From Bacillota bacterium (GTDB lineage Bacteria; Bacillota; Clostridia; Peptostreptococcales; Anaerovoracaceae), in NCBI GenBank assembly GCA_017543805.1, contig JAFYFK010000123.1, positions 1-6,760 on the forward strand: a DNA stretch of 6,760 nucleotides. The letters run 5' to 3'. Shown one piece after another: positions 1 to 6,450 of this stretch. The notes below the pieces were generated by a model that saw nothing but the letters and a program-made list of their open reading frames with translations, made no database searches and was not told the origin of the DNA. How positions within the stretch are numbered: position 1 is the first letter of the stretch; each line of letters opens with the position of its first letter. Both the position numbers and the translations under genes were made by a program.

Positions 1-609
1 AAGGTAATAAACAACGAGATCGCCCAGACCCATGTATCAGGCCACGCGAGCTCGGAAGAGCTCAAACTTATGCTGGCGCTTACCAGACCAAAGTACTTTA
101 TACCGGTGCACGGTGAGGTAAAGCATCTTATAGGGCACGCTGAGATAGCCAGAAGCCTTGGGATCCCGGAAAGCTGCACGTTCCTGATGGAAAACGGAAG
201 CGTTCTGGAGATAGGCAGAAAGAATTCCAGACTGCTGCCCGAAAAGGTCCAGGCTGGAGCTGTGCTGGTCGACGGACTCGGGGTAGGAGACATCGGAAGC
301 TTTGTGCTCAACGAGCGCAGAACGCTTTCAGAATCCGGCCTGCTTGTCCTGTCGGCGGTATTCGACAGCGCCACAGGGGAAGTTCTCGGCGGACCGAGGC
401 TGTACACAAAAGGTTTTGTTTATCTTAAGGAAAACAGCCACCTCATAGACGAGGCCGAGGAGCATCTCTCCAATATACTGCAGCAGGCGGAAAACGACGG
501 CAGATCTGCCGCGGCTGTCAAACAGATGCTGATCGAGGGACTCAGAAAATACATATACCAGAAGATCAACAGAAGCCCGGTCATAGTTCCGGTCTTCGAG
601 GAGGTTTAA
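1..609 (+). CDS. rnj: Ribonuclease J, C-terminal part (5' end outside window)
   Basis: The frame is open from the first base and ends in TAA at 607-609, giving 202 residues of a protein whose start lies upstream. RNase J is a cytoplasmic metallo-beta-lactamase/beta-CASP nuclease with 5'-to-3' exo- and endonuclease activity in mRNA decay and rRNA maturation. Two late active-site motifs are visible: HVSGH (fragment residues 11-15) and PVHGE (35-39). Their last or central histidines (15 and 37) are 22 residues apart, the same distance as His368 and His390 in B. subtilis RNase J1. By that alignment the missing part is about 350 residues and the full protein is near the usual 555. The rest of the fragment fits the end of the beta-CASP/lactamase core and the C-terminal domain, including the family-like ending with RSPVIVPVFEEV. 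The first ATG in the window (position 70) is internal and not a start. J1 and J2 cannot be told apart here. Confidence 0.95.
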   Translation, partial: KVINNEIAQTHVSGHASSEELKLMLALTRPKYFIPVHGEVKHLIGHAEIARSLGIPESCTFLMENGSVLEIGRKNSRLLPEKVQAGAVLVDGLGVGDIGSFVLNERRTLSESGLLVLSAVFDSATGEVLGGPRLYTKGFVYLKENSHLIDEAEEHLSNILQQAENDGRSAAAVKQMLIEGLRKYIYQKINRSPVIVPVFEEV

Positions 610-612
610 GAT

Positions 613-1683
613 ATGGTAAGTCACTATAACGACAGACTTTCAGGCTTAAGGGCTAAAATGAGCGAAGCCGGCGTCGATGCCCTGTATGTAAACCATAAGG
701 AAAACATACGCTACTTTTCCGGACGCAAGGGTGATGACTGCGCTCTGTACTTTACTCAGGACATCGCTTACATAATAACCGATTTCCGCTACCGCGAGAT
801 GGCGATGGAAATGTCCGACAGCTTCGAATACGTCGAGACCACCGGCGAATACACCACGCTGGATTTCCTTAAGAGCAGGGGAGAGAAGGTGCTCGGAGTA
901 GAAAAGGACTACCTTTCACTTGGAGACTACCTGAGCTTTTGCGAGCTTCCCGGAAAGGAAATAAAGCCGGTCTCCGGACTTATCGAAGATCTCCGGATGA
1001 TCAAGACAGAAGACGAGATCGAAGCAACACAAAAAGCCGCCGCGATCGCGGATAGGGCTCTGCTCCACATGCTGGACTATCTTAAGCCCGGCATATCCGA
1101 AAAGAGAGCCGCCGCGGAGCTCGAATTCGCCATGAAGTGCGAAGGCGCGGACGACCTGTCATTCGATACGATCCTGGTCTCCGGCGCGGGTACGTCCAAA
1201 CCGCACGGCGTGCCTTCCGATAAGCTCATAGAAGCGGGCGATTTTGTAACTATGGACTTCGGCGCGCTTTACGACGGTTACCATTCCGACATGACAAGAA
1301 CAGTGGCCATCGGCTCCGCCAGCGATGAGATGAAAAAGATCTACGATATCGTGTACAAAGCCCAGATCAACTGCTGCGCAAAGCTTAAGGCCGGCATGAC
1401 CGGCATCGAGGGCGATGCCCTGGCGAGAGACATAATCGAGGAAGCCGGCTACGGCGAGTTCTTCGGACACGGAACAGGGCACAGCACAGGACTTGAGATC
1501 CACGAAAGCCCCAGGCTCAGCAGGCTCTGGAAGGGAGTACTTCAGCCGAATATGTTCATAACCATCGAGCCCGGAATTTATCTTCCCGGAAAGTTCGGCG
1601 TGCGCATTGAAGACTTGGCATTGATTAAGGCAGATGGTATAATGAATCTGTGTACGTCACCGAAAGAGTTAATCATTTTATAA
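613..1683 (+). CDS. M24 family metallopeptidase, Xaa-Pro aminopeptidase type (YqhT-like)
   Basis: A 356-residue protein, the usual length of the short cytoplasmic aminopeptidase P/prolidase-like enzymes that remove an N-terminal residue before proline. An N-terminal creatinase-type domain spans about residues 1-130, and the pita-bread catalytic domain about 135-356. All five expected dinuclear metal ligands are present: Asp215 (in MDFG), Asp226 (in YHSDMTRT), His290 (in GHGTGH), Glu319 (in IEPG) and Glu333 (in RIEDL). His198 (KPHG) and His297 (EIHE) fit the substrate-binding and catalytic histidines. The ATG follows the RNase J stop by 3 bases, with AGGAGG at 599-604 eight bases upstream, so the start is secure. 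It precedes efp, as yqhT does in Bacillus. The last 24 or so codons use TTG, TTA and ATT much more than the rest of the gene, and a promoter-like sequence lies within them. Sequence alone does not separate aminopeptidase P from prolidase activity. Confidence 0.93.
   Translation: MVSHYNDRLSGLRAKMSEAGVDALYVNHKENIRYFSGRKGDDCALYFTQDIAYIITDFRYREMAMEMSDSFEYVETTGEYTTLDFLKSRGEKVLGVEKDYLSLGDYLSFCELPGKEIKPVSGLIEDLRMIKTEDEIEATQKAAAIADRALLHMLDYLKPGISEKRAAAELEFAMKCEGADDLSFDTILVSGAGTSKPHGVPSDKLIEAGDFVTMDFGALYDGYHSDMTRTVAIGSASDEMKKIYDIVYKAQINCCAKLKAGMTGIEGDALARDIIEEAGYGEFFGHGTGHSTGLEIHESPRLSRLWKGVLQPNMFITIEPGIYLPGKFGVRIEDLALIKADGIMNLCTSPKELIIL
1615..1643 (+). promoter_or_regulatory. Predicted sigma-A type promoter for efp, inside the peptidase gene
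   Basis: TTGGCA (1615-1620) is separated by exactly 17 bases from TATAAT (1638-1643), and a TG at 1635-1636 gives an extended -10 (TGGTATAAT). This is close to the consensus for the vegetative sigma factor. Transcription would start near 1650 and give efp a leader of about 55 bases. The site lies wholly in the coding sequence of the upstream peptidase, where codon choice shifts to AT-rich synonyms. It would let efp, needed in large amounts, be transcribed apart from the RNase J and peptidase genes. No transcript data are available; this rests on sequence match only. Confidence 0.7.
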
Positions 1684-1704
1684 AATAATAAGGAGAATGT
1701 ATCT

Positions 1705-2265
1705 ATGGTTTACGCAAGCGACTTCAGAAAAGGCATGACCTTTGAAATCAACGGAGAGCCCCATGTAGTGCTGGACTTCCAGCATGTAAAGCCCGGCAAG
1801 GGTGCCGCCTTCGTCCGCACCAAGTACAAAAACATCATCACCGGAGCTACCCGCGAGGAAGCTTTCAACCCGAACGACAAGTTTGAGAATGCCCATATAG
1901 AGACCAAGCAGATGCAGTATCTCTATAACGACGGAGAACTCTACTACTTTATGGACCCCGACACTTACGACCAGGTTCCTCTGGCTTACGATACGGTTGA
2001 GGACGCTATCAAGTTCCTCAGGGAAAATGATTATGCGACTATAAAATTCTATAAGGATAACGCATTCCTTGTAGAAGCTCCGAACTTCGTTAACCTCAAG
2101 GTCATAGAGACGGAACCGGGCGTCAAGGGCAACACTGCTACCAACGTTACCAAGGCCGCTACTGTCGAGACCGGCGCTGTCATCCAGGTTCCTATCTTCA
2201 TCGAAGAGGGTGAGATAATCCAGATCGACACCAGAGAAGGCGGAGAGTACCTGGGTAGAGCATAA
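1705..2265 (+). CDS. efp: Translation elongation factor P
   Basis: A 186-residue protein of standard EF-P length. EF-P binds between the P and E sites of ribosomes stalled at consecutive prolines and promotes peptide bond formation. The N-terminal KOW-like domain (about 1-60) has the loop KPGKGAAF, with Lys32 at the tip. That is the position of the modified lysine in B. subtilis (Lys32) and E. coli (Lys34), so a modified EF-P is plausible, but the modification type cannot be read here. The central OB domain (about 65-125) and the C-terminal OB domain (about 129-184, ending EGGEYLGRA) are both complete. AAGGAG at 1690-1695 sits nine bases before the ATG. The gap to the upstream peptidase gene is 21 bases, and the stop overlaps the mltG start. 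A strong predicted promoter lies at 1615-1643. Confidence 0.98.
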   Translation: MVYASDFRKGMTFEINGEPHVVLDFQHVKPGKGAAFVRTKYKNIITGATREEAFNPNDKFENAHIETKQMQYLYNDGELYYFMDPDTYDQVPLAYDTVEDAIKFLRENDYATIKFYKDNAFLVEAPNFVNLKVIETEPGVKGNTATNVTKAATVETGAVIQVPIFIEEGEIIQIDTREGGEYLGRA

Positions 2266-3383
2266 TGCAGGGATCACGCAGTCAGAAGAAGAAAAAGAGA
2301 AGCAAGGGGCCGGTAGTACTCTTAGTACTGCTGGTCTTGCTTGTTATATGCTTTGCAGTCGGATCCAGGGTCTATAAGAACAAGATGGAGTATTACCGGA
2401 ATTTCAACGAGGCTTTTGACCCGAACTCCGACGCCGAGATCGATTTTGTAGTGCCTTCGGGCTCCGGTACGCAGAAGATCGCGAACATGCTGGAATCCGA
2501 CGGACTTATAGCCGACGCTACCACTTTCCGCATGAAGTCAAGGCTGTGCGGCTACGACGGGACCTGGCAGGCCGGAAGCTTTAAGCTGTCGCCTTCCATG
2601 ACTACCGAGGAGATAGTCGAAAAGCTGCAGAACGCCATGGCAGAGACCGTGCGCTTTACCATACCGGAAGGCTATACAGTAAAGCAGATCGGCGAAAAGC
2701 TCGCCAAGGACGGACTCATCGACAGCCCTGAGGACTTCTACGAAGCATGCGAGGGAGAATTCGTATATGAATTCCTGGACGGAGTCGAAGCGCAGTACGA
2801 GGATCCGACCGGTACAGTTTCAGCTCAGGCCAACAGGCTGGAGGGATATCTTTTCCCGAGCACCTATGAGGTCTATACGGACGCAACGCCGAAGGAGATC
2901 GCGGGTACAATGCTACGTCAGTTCGACAAGGTCTACAGCGAGCTGGTCTCCAAGTATCCGGAAAGCGACGCGCTTAAGAATTACAGCATGCAGGAGATAG
3001 TCACCATCGCTTCTCTTATCGAAAGGGAGACCAGGGTAGACGCTGACAGGCCTCTTGTGGCCAGCGTCATCTACAACCGTCTCAACAAAAAGATGAAGCT
3101 GCAGCTCGACTGCACCATCCAGTACGCGCTCGGCGAAGTAAAGGAACGCGTTCTTTACAGCGATCTCGAGATCGATTCGCCGTACAACACGTACAAGATC
3201 GACGGCATTCCCGCCGCTCCGATCGCTTCTCCCGGAAAGGCCAGCATTGAAGCTGCCATAAATCCGGAAAACACAAAATATATCTACTATGTTCTGAAAC
3301 CGGACGGCTCCGGCGCTCACAACTTTGCGGAGACCGACGCCCAGTTCCAGAAGTATAAGCAGGAATATCTGAATTCACTGTAA
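2265..3383 (+). CDS. mltG: Endolytic murein transglycosylase MltG (YceG-like)
   Basis: A 372-residue, single-span membrane protein that cleaves nascent glycan strands and is thought to set peptidoglycan chain length by ending polymerisation. A lysine/arginine-rich cytoplasmic tail (about residues 5-15) precedes a hydrophobic segment (16-33), giving an outward-facing C-terminal part. A LysM-like region follows (about 58-130), then the YceG catalytic domain (about 130-370). The catalytic glutamate is most likely Glu253 in SLIERET, matching Glu218 of E. coli (VEKET). Other family blocks are LEGYLFPSTY (192-201), ASVIYNRL (266-273) and SPYNTYKIDGIPAAPIASPG (305-324). The ATG shares one base with the efp stop (TAATG) and has only weak purine-rich sequence before it, so translation is probably coupled to efp. 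The protein looks complete and the domain order is normal. Confidence 0.95.
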   Translation: MQGSRSQKKKKRSKGPVVLLVLLVLLVICFAVGSRVYKNKMEYYRNFNEAFDPNSDAEIDFVVPSGSGTQKIANMLESDGLIADATTFRMKSRLCGYDGTWQAGSFKLSPSMTTEEIVEKLQNAMAETVRFTIPEGYTVKQIGEKLAKDGLIDSPEDFYEACEGEFVYEFLDGVEAQYEDPTGTVSAQANRLEGYLFPSTYEVYTDATPKEIAGTMLRQFDKVYSELVSKYPESDALKNYSMQEIVTIASLIERETRVDADRPLVASVIYNRLNKKMKLQLDCTIQYALGEVKERVLYSDLEIDSPYNTYKIDGIPAAPIASPGKASIEAAINPENTKYIYYVLKPDGSGAHNFAETDAQFQKYKQEYLNSL

Positions 3384-3389
3384 ATCATC

Positions 3390-3446
3390 TGATTCAATTA
3401 TGTCTACTGAGGAGTGAGAGCGACCCGAGGTGACATAATTGAATCA
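3390..3446. repeat. Perfect 15-bp inverted repeat with GA-rich centre (palindromic element)
   Basis: The arm at 3390-3404 (core GATTCAATTATGTC) is the exact reverse complement of 3432-3446 (core GACATAATTGAATC), around a 27-base centre at 3405-3431 rich in GAG/CGA and CCGAGG. It fills most of the 90-base gap between mltG and the transporter gene. As RNA it would form a long AT-rich hairpin. No T-run follows it on either strand and the stem is not GC-rich, so it does not look like an intrinsic terminator. A small non-coding palindromic repeat of the REP or MITE kind, an RNA-processing hairpin or a protein-binding site are all possible. I do not recognise it as a named family. Confidence 0.8.
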
Positions 3447-3455
3447 TAAATAAGT

Positions 3456-3460
3456 AGGAG
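3456..3460 (+). promoter_or_regulatory. Ribosome binding site of the CNNM transporter gene, long spacing
   Basis: AGGAG lies 13 bases before the ATG at 3474, longer than the 5-9 bases seen elsewhere in this window. An in-frame TAA at 3471-3473 directly precedes the ATG, so no earlier start is possible. The site lies just 3' of the inverted repeat, whose folding could affect access to it. Confidence 0.6.
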
Positions 3461-3473
3461 AAATAAAGTATAA

Positions 3474-4835
3474 ATGGAAACTGATCCCGGGCGATTACCC
3501 TTAATTGTTCAGCTTCTTATAATCGTAATACTGACATATATAAACGCCTTTTTTGCAAAAGCCGAGATGGCCTTCGTGTCGCTCAGCAAGGCAAAACTCA
3601 AGGCCATAGCCGACGATACCACCGACGGCGACGCCAGGGCCGAAAAAGTCATGCTCATGCTTGACGACACCAACTCGTTCCTGTCCACCATACAGGTCGC
3701 GATAACGCTGGCAGGCTTCCTGTCATCCGCGTTCGCGTCCTTCAATCTGTCGGAAGTCATCGTTAAACTGTTTGCGGGCTGGGGTGTAAACCTCAATCCG
3801 CAGCTTTCTGTTGTGATAATAACGCTGCTCCTTTCCTACCTGACCCTCGTCTTCGGCGAGCTTCTGCCGAAGCGCCTGGCGCTCAGGGATCCGGAAAACA
3901 CAGCCATGAAGTCCGTCAACGCCATAGCATTTGCGAAGAAGTTCTTTACGCCGTTCGTAAAGCTGCTCTCCGCGTCGGTGCAGGGAATGCTTAAGATACT
4001 AGGGCTTGAGGAAGAAGAGGGAAACTCTGAATACATGGCGGAGGAGATAATGAATCTCCTTGAGGAAGGCCAGGAGCAGGGCGAGATCGACGAGAGCGGC
4101 AAGGATATGATCAACGCCGTTTTCGAATTTGACGATGTCTTCGCGTACGAGATAATGACTCCGCGCACAGATGTCTACATGGTCGATATCAACGAGCCGA
4201 TAGGAAACTACGTCGACGAGATGCTCGATGAGCGTTACGCGCGCATTCCGTTCTACGGAGAGGATATAGACGATATAATCGGCATCCTCTACATAAAGGA
4301 CTATATACTCGAAGCCCGCAAATACGGATTCGAGAACGTGGACATAAAGTCGATTCTCAAGAAACCGTATTTCGTTCCGGAGAACAAGAAGATCAACGAA
4401 CTGCTTGACGAGATGCAGAAGGACAAGCAGTCCATGGCTGTCCTGATCGACGAATACGGCGGATTTTCCGGCGTGGTCACCATAGAAGACCTGCTTGAAG
4501 AGATAGTCGGAAACATCTCGGACGAGTACGAGGACGACGAGCCAAAGCTCATAAAGCGCGACGATCATACTTATGTCATCGACGGGCTCTTTACGCTCGA
4601 CGATCTTGAGGAAGAGACCGGCATCGCGCTCACGAGCGAGAGCGACAACAGCGCCACAGTGGGAGGCTTCGTGATGGAGCTTTCCGGCGAGGTTCCCGAC
4701 GAAAAGGGTTCAATAGGCAAGGAATTCTGTATAGACAATTACGAATTCCGCATACTGGCAGTCAAGGACAGACGCATCGAACGCGTAAAGCTGACCGTCC
4801 TGGACGAGCCGGAAGAAACCGGAGAAGCTGAGTAA
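3474..4835 (+). CDS. CNNM/HlyC-CorC family membrane protein with paired CBS domains
   Basis: A 453-residue protein with the full architecture of bacterial CNNM proteins, often annotated as hemolysins but mostly linked to Mg2+ (or Co2+) transport. The DUF21 transmembrane domain covers about residues 8-175, with hydrophobic segments near 10-27, 68-90, 110-130 and 148-172. It contains the family blocks TIQVAITLAGFLSSAF (72-87) and FGELLPKRLAL (127-137). Two CBS domains follow: about 226-285 (MTPRTDVYMVD, then YARIPFYGE) and about 297-350 (DEYGGFSGVVTIEDLLEEI). CBS pairs in this family usually bind adenine nucleotides. The C-terminal CorC/HlyC domain covers about 360-443, with a short acidic tail. 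Length and order are typical. The stop overlaps the next start (TAATG). Relatives in B. subtilis include MpfA, an Mg2+ exporter; the ion and direction of transport here are not shown by sequence. Confidence 0.93.
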   Translation: METDPGRLPLIVQLLIIVILTYINAFFAKAEMAFVSLSKAKLKAIADDTTDGDARAEKVMLMLDDTNSFLSTIQVAITLAGFLSSAFASFNLSEVIVKLFAGWGVNLNPQLSVVIITLLLSYLTLVFGELLPKRLALRDPENTAMKSVNAIAFAKKFFTPFVKLLSASVQGMLKILGLEEEEGNSEYMAEEIMNLLEEGQEQGEIDESGKDMINAVFEFDDVFAYEIMTPRTDVYMVDINEPIGNYVDEMLDERYARIPFYGEDIDDIIGILYIKDYILEARKYGFENVDIKSILKKPYFVPENKKINELLDEMQKDKQSMAVLIDEYGGFSGVVTIEDLLEEIVGNISDEYEDDEPKLIKRDDHTYVIDGLFTLDDLEEETGIALTSESDNSATVGGFVMELSGEVPDEKGSIGKEFCIDNYEFRILAVKDRRIERVKLTVLDEPEETGEAE

Positions 4836-5107
4836 TGCCCAACAGGAGCAAGGTCACAGACGACCTTATAATCAGCTGCACATACGAGGCTGTCATGGAC
4901 ACTGCCGGAGTAAGCAGTATAGATAAGAGCATAAGGATAGACAGGGACAAACGCGGAACTTCCGTAAACGTTTTCGTAAACGTCGCGTACGGAAGCCGCA
5001 TCACCGAAGTCGCCTGGGAACTCCAGGAGAACATAAAACACCGCGTCCAGGACGTGGCAGGGATAGAGGTCAGCAAGATAAACGTTACGGTACAGGGGGT
5101 GGAATGA
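4835..5107 (+). CDS. Asp23/Gls24 family protein (YqhY-like)
   Basis: A 90-residue soluble protein made almost entirely of the Asp23/Gls24 (DUF322) domain. The N-terminal part (about 5-35) fits the first strand and helix (TDDLIISCTYEAVMDTAGV). The core block runs from about 43 to 89: a VNVFVNVAYG strand, the helix RITEVAWELQENIKHRVQ, then GIEVSKINVTVQGVE, a typical family ending. It lacks a membrane segment and the long C-terminal extension of some members, so it is on the short side. In Bacillus the equivalent gene, yqhY, lies between accC and nusB, and YqhY is linked to control of acetyl-CoA carboxylase. Here it also directly precedes nusB, but no acc genes are in the window, so the same role is only a possibility. 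It is coupled on both sides: TAATG with the transporter gene and ATGA with nusB. Confidence 0.9.
   Translation: MPNRSKVTDDLIISCTYEAVMDTAGVSSIDKSIRIDRDKRGTSVNVFVNVAYGSRITEVAWELQENIKHRVQDVAGIEVSKINVTVQGVE
5094..5102 (+). promoter_or_regulatory. Ribosome binding site of nusB, start-deciding
   Basis: AGGGGGTGG resembles the anti-SD complement AGGAGGTGA. Its AGGGGG core ends 4 bases before the ATG at 5104 but 7 bases before the adjacent in-frame ATG at 5107. Spacing favours the second ATG, which would remove one methionine from the protein. Confidence 0.5.
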
Positions 5108-5520
5108 TGCGAAGATCTGAAGCGAGAGAACATCTCATGAAGATGTTCTTTCAGATGGAGGCACAGAAGGATTTCAGCGAAGAGGCTGAAGTCACATACA
5201 AAGAGCGCTTTCTTGAGGAAAAGGATCAGGAAAAATATTTCGACGACGTCTTCGAAAGCTATATGGCAAACCGCGAGGCCGTCGACGAACTGATCGGAAA
5301 ATTCTCCTCGGGATGGAAGATCAGCCGCATGGACAAGACGGACCTTGCGGCGCTTCGCGTTGCCGTCACTGAGATTAAATTCCTCAGCGGAAGCGACGTC
5401 CCGGAAAAGGCCGCGATTAACGAAGCGATCGAGATCGCGAAAAAATACGGCGGAGAGGGGAGCGGGAAATTCGTAAACGGTATTCTCGGAAGCATTTCAA
5501 GAGCGGAGAAGGAGGATTAA
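5104..5520 (+). CDS. nusB: Transcription antitermination factor NusB
   Basis: A 138-residue, mostly helical protein of normal NusB length. With NusE (ribosomal protein S10), NusB binds boxA RNA and supports processive transcription of rRNA operons. The N-terminal block (about 3-20, RRSEAREHLMKMFFQME) matches the usual RR..AR..A...L/FQ.. helix. The strongest signature is near the C-terminus: DVPEKAAINEAIEIAKKYG (98-116) followed by GKFVNGILGSI (121-131). The start overlaps the Asp23-family gene by ATGA; two consecutive ATG codons (5104 and 5107) leave the start uncertain by one residue. A TsaD-like gene follows after 3 bases and xseA after that, a neighbourhood similar to the Bacillus yqhY-nusB-folD-xseA cluster. 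No truncation or odd residue is apparent. Confidence 0.95.
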   Translation: MMRRSEAREHLMKMFFQMEAQKDFSEEAEVTYKERFLEEKDQEKYFDDVFESYMANREAVDELIGKFSSGWKISRMDKTDLAALRVAVTEIKFLSGSDVPEKAAINEAIEIAKKYGGEGSGKFVNGILGSISRAEKED

Positions 5521-5523
5521 AGC

Positions 5524-6450
5524 ATGGCTATTGACCTTTATCTCGGTATCGACACCAGCAATTACACCACCTCGGTGGCTCTGGTGGACTCGGATGACAA
5601 CATTCTTGAGGATTCAAGGATCAGGCTTAAGGTCGAAGACCGTATGAAAGGCCTGAGGCAGTCCGAGGCGCTGTTCCAGCACTGGGGAAACCTGCCCGAC
5701 ATGGTAGACCCGATAGTCAGGCAGTACGGCGACAGGATAGCCTGCGTATGCGTAAGCACAAAGCCCAGGCCGATCGAAGGTTCGTATATGCCGGTATTCC
5801 GGGCGGGATACAATTCCAGCCAGATGATAGCGTCTTCTCTGGGCGTCGAACTTTTCGAGAGCACGCATCAGGAAGGCCACATAAAGGCCGCGTCTATCGG
5901 TCAGGATATAGACTTCCACGAACCTCTGCTCTGCGCCCACATTTCCGGCGGAACGCTTGAGGTTGTTGAGCTCAGGGACGGTCAGTTCAACATAGTCGGC
6001 GGAACAAAGGACATCTCCTACGGCAAGCTGCTCGACAGGCTCGGCGTAGACCTCGGATTCAGGTTCCCGGCCGGCGCAGCCATCGATAAAATGGCCATGG
6101 AAAACGTTCCGATCAACAAAAAGAATCCGTTCGTTGAGGTCTTTATCGACAAGACCAGCGTAAACCTTTCCGGCCTCGAGACCCAGCTGGTGCAGGCGGA
6201 AGAGTCCTTCAGCAAGGAAGACCTCGCGTACTACGCAATGGAGAGGATCTCCGAGAGCTTTGTCAAGATCGCCGAAGCCGCCAGAAAGCAGACCGGCATC
6301 GAAAGATTCCTTGTCACCGGAGGTATCGCCAGCAGCAGATTCCTCAGAAAATACTGCGAGCCTTATGGATTCATATACGGAAAGCCCGAGCTCTGCAGCG
6401 ACAACGCTGTGGGAGTCGCGGCGCTCAAGGGTAAGAAGCTGTGGGATTAA
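5524..6450 (+). CDS. Divergent TsaD/Kae1-like protein (ASKHA fold), function unassigned
   Basis: A 308-residue protein clearly related to TsaD/Kae1, the threonylcarbamoyl-transferase subunit for tRNA t6A37, but shorter than the usual 335-345. Shared features are the phosphate-binding start GIDTSNYTTS (8-17), the metal-binding pair His115/His119 (THQEGH), the SGG at 141-143, FPAGAAID (181-188), TGGIASSRFLR (265-275) and CSDNA with Asp293. It departs from true TsaD: the early HGG.VPE block is absent, SGGHT is SGGTL, and the usual DDA.GEA.DK stretch is replaced by SYGKLLDRLGVDLG (165-178). It is therefore better called a Kae1-like paralogue than TsaD; I would expect a separate canonical tsaD elsewhere in the genome. 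AAGGAGG (5509-5515) sits eight bases before the ATG, so the start is firm. It lies between nusB and xseA, not with tsaB or tsaE. Old labels such as O-sialoglycoprotein endopeptidase should not be read as its activity. Confidence 0.88.
   Translation: MAIDLYLGIDTSNYTTSVALVDSDDNILEDSRIRLKVEDRMKGLRQSEALFQHWGNLPDMVDPIVRQYGDRIACVCVSTKPRPIEGSYMPVFRAGYNSSQMIASSLGVELFESTHQEGHIKAASIGQDIDFHEPLLCAHISGGTLEVVELRDGQFNIVGGTKDISYGKLLDRLGVDLGFRFPAGAAIDKMAMENVPINKKNPFVEVFIDKTSVNLSGLETQLVQAEESFSKEDLAYYAMERISESFVKIAEAARKQTGIERFLVTGGIASSRFLRKYCEPYGFIYGKPELCSDNAVGVAALKGKKLWD
6427..6431 (+). promoter_or_regulatory. Ribosome binding site supporting the GTG start of xseA
   Basis: AAGGG, inside the last codons of the Kae1-like gene, is nine bases before GTG at 6441. 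An in-frame TAA at 6432-6434 rules out any earlier start, and the next in-frame ATG would remove the conserved VSQLN region. Confidence 0.65.

Noticed and set aside
1678..2277. 199-codon open frame on the minus strand
   Set aside because: It is antisense to efp, an unmistakable conserved gene, and has no recognisable domain.
3381..3451. TAAAT on both sides of the inverted repeat as a target-site duplication
   Set aside because: The two copies lie at unequal distances from the arms (5 bases left, none right of the final paired A), and such a short AT word is expected by chance here.
3390..3460. Inverted repeat read as an intrinsic terminator of mltG
   Set aside because: The stem is mainly A/T, the loop is 27 bases, and the sequence after the arm (ATAAATAAG) has no T-run; the opposite strand also lacks one.
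3439..3474. TTGAAT and TATAAA before the transporter gene as a promoter
   Set aside because: The spacing is 24 bases and the -10 would overlap the start codon, so transcription would begin inside the gene.
4586..4593. boxA-like GCTCTTTA upstream of nusB
   Set aside because: It lies within the C-terminal domain coding sequence of the transporter gene, about 500 bases before nusB, with ordinary codons for Gly-Leu-Phe-Thr and no accompanying boxB-like hairpin noticed.
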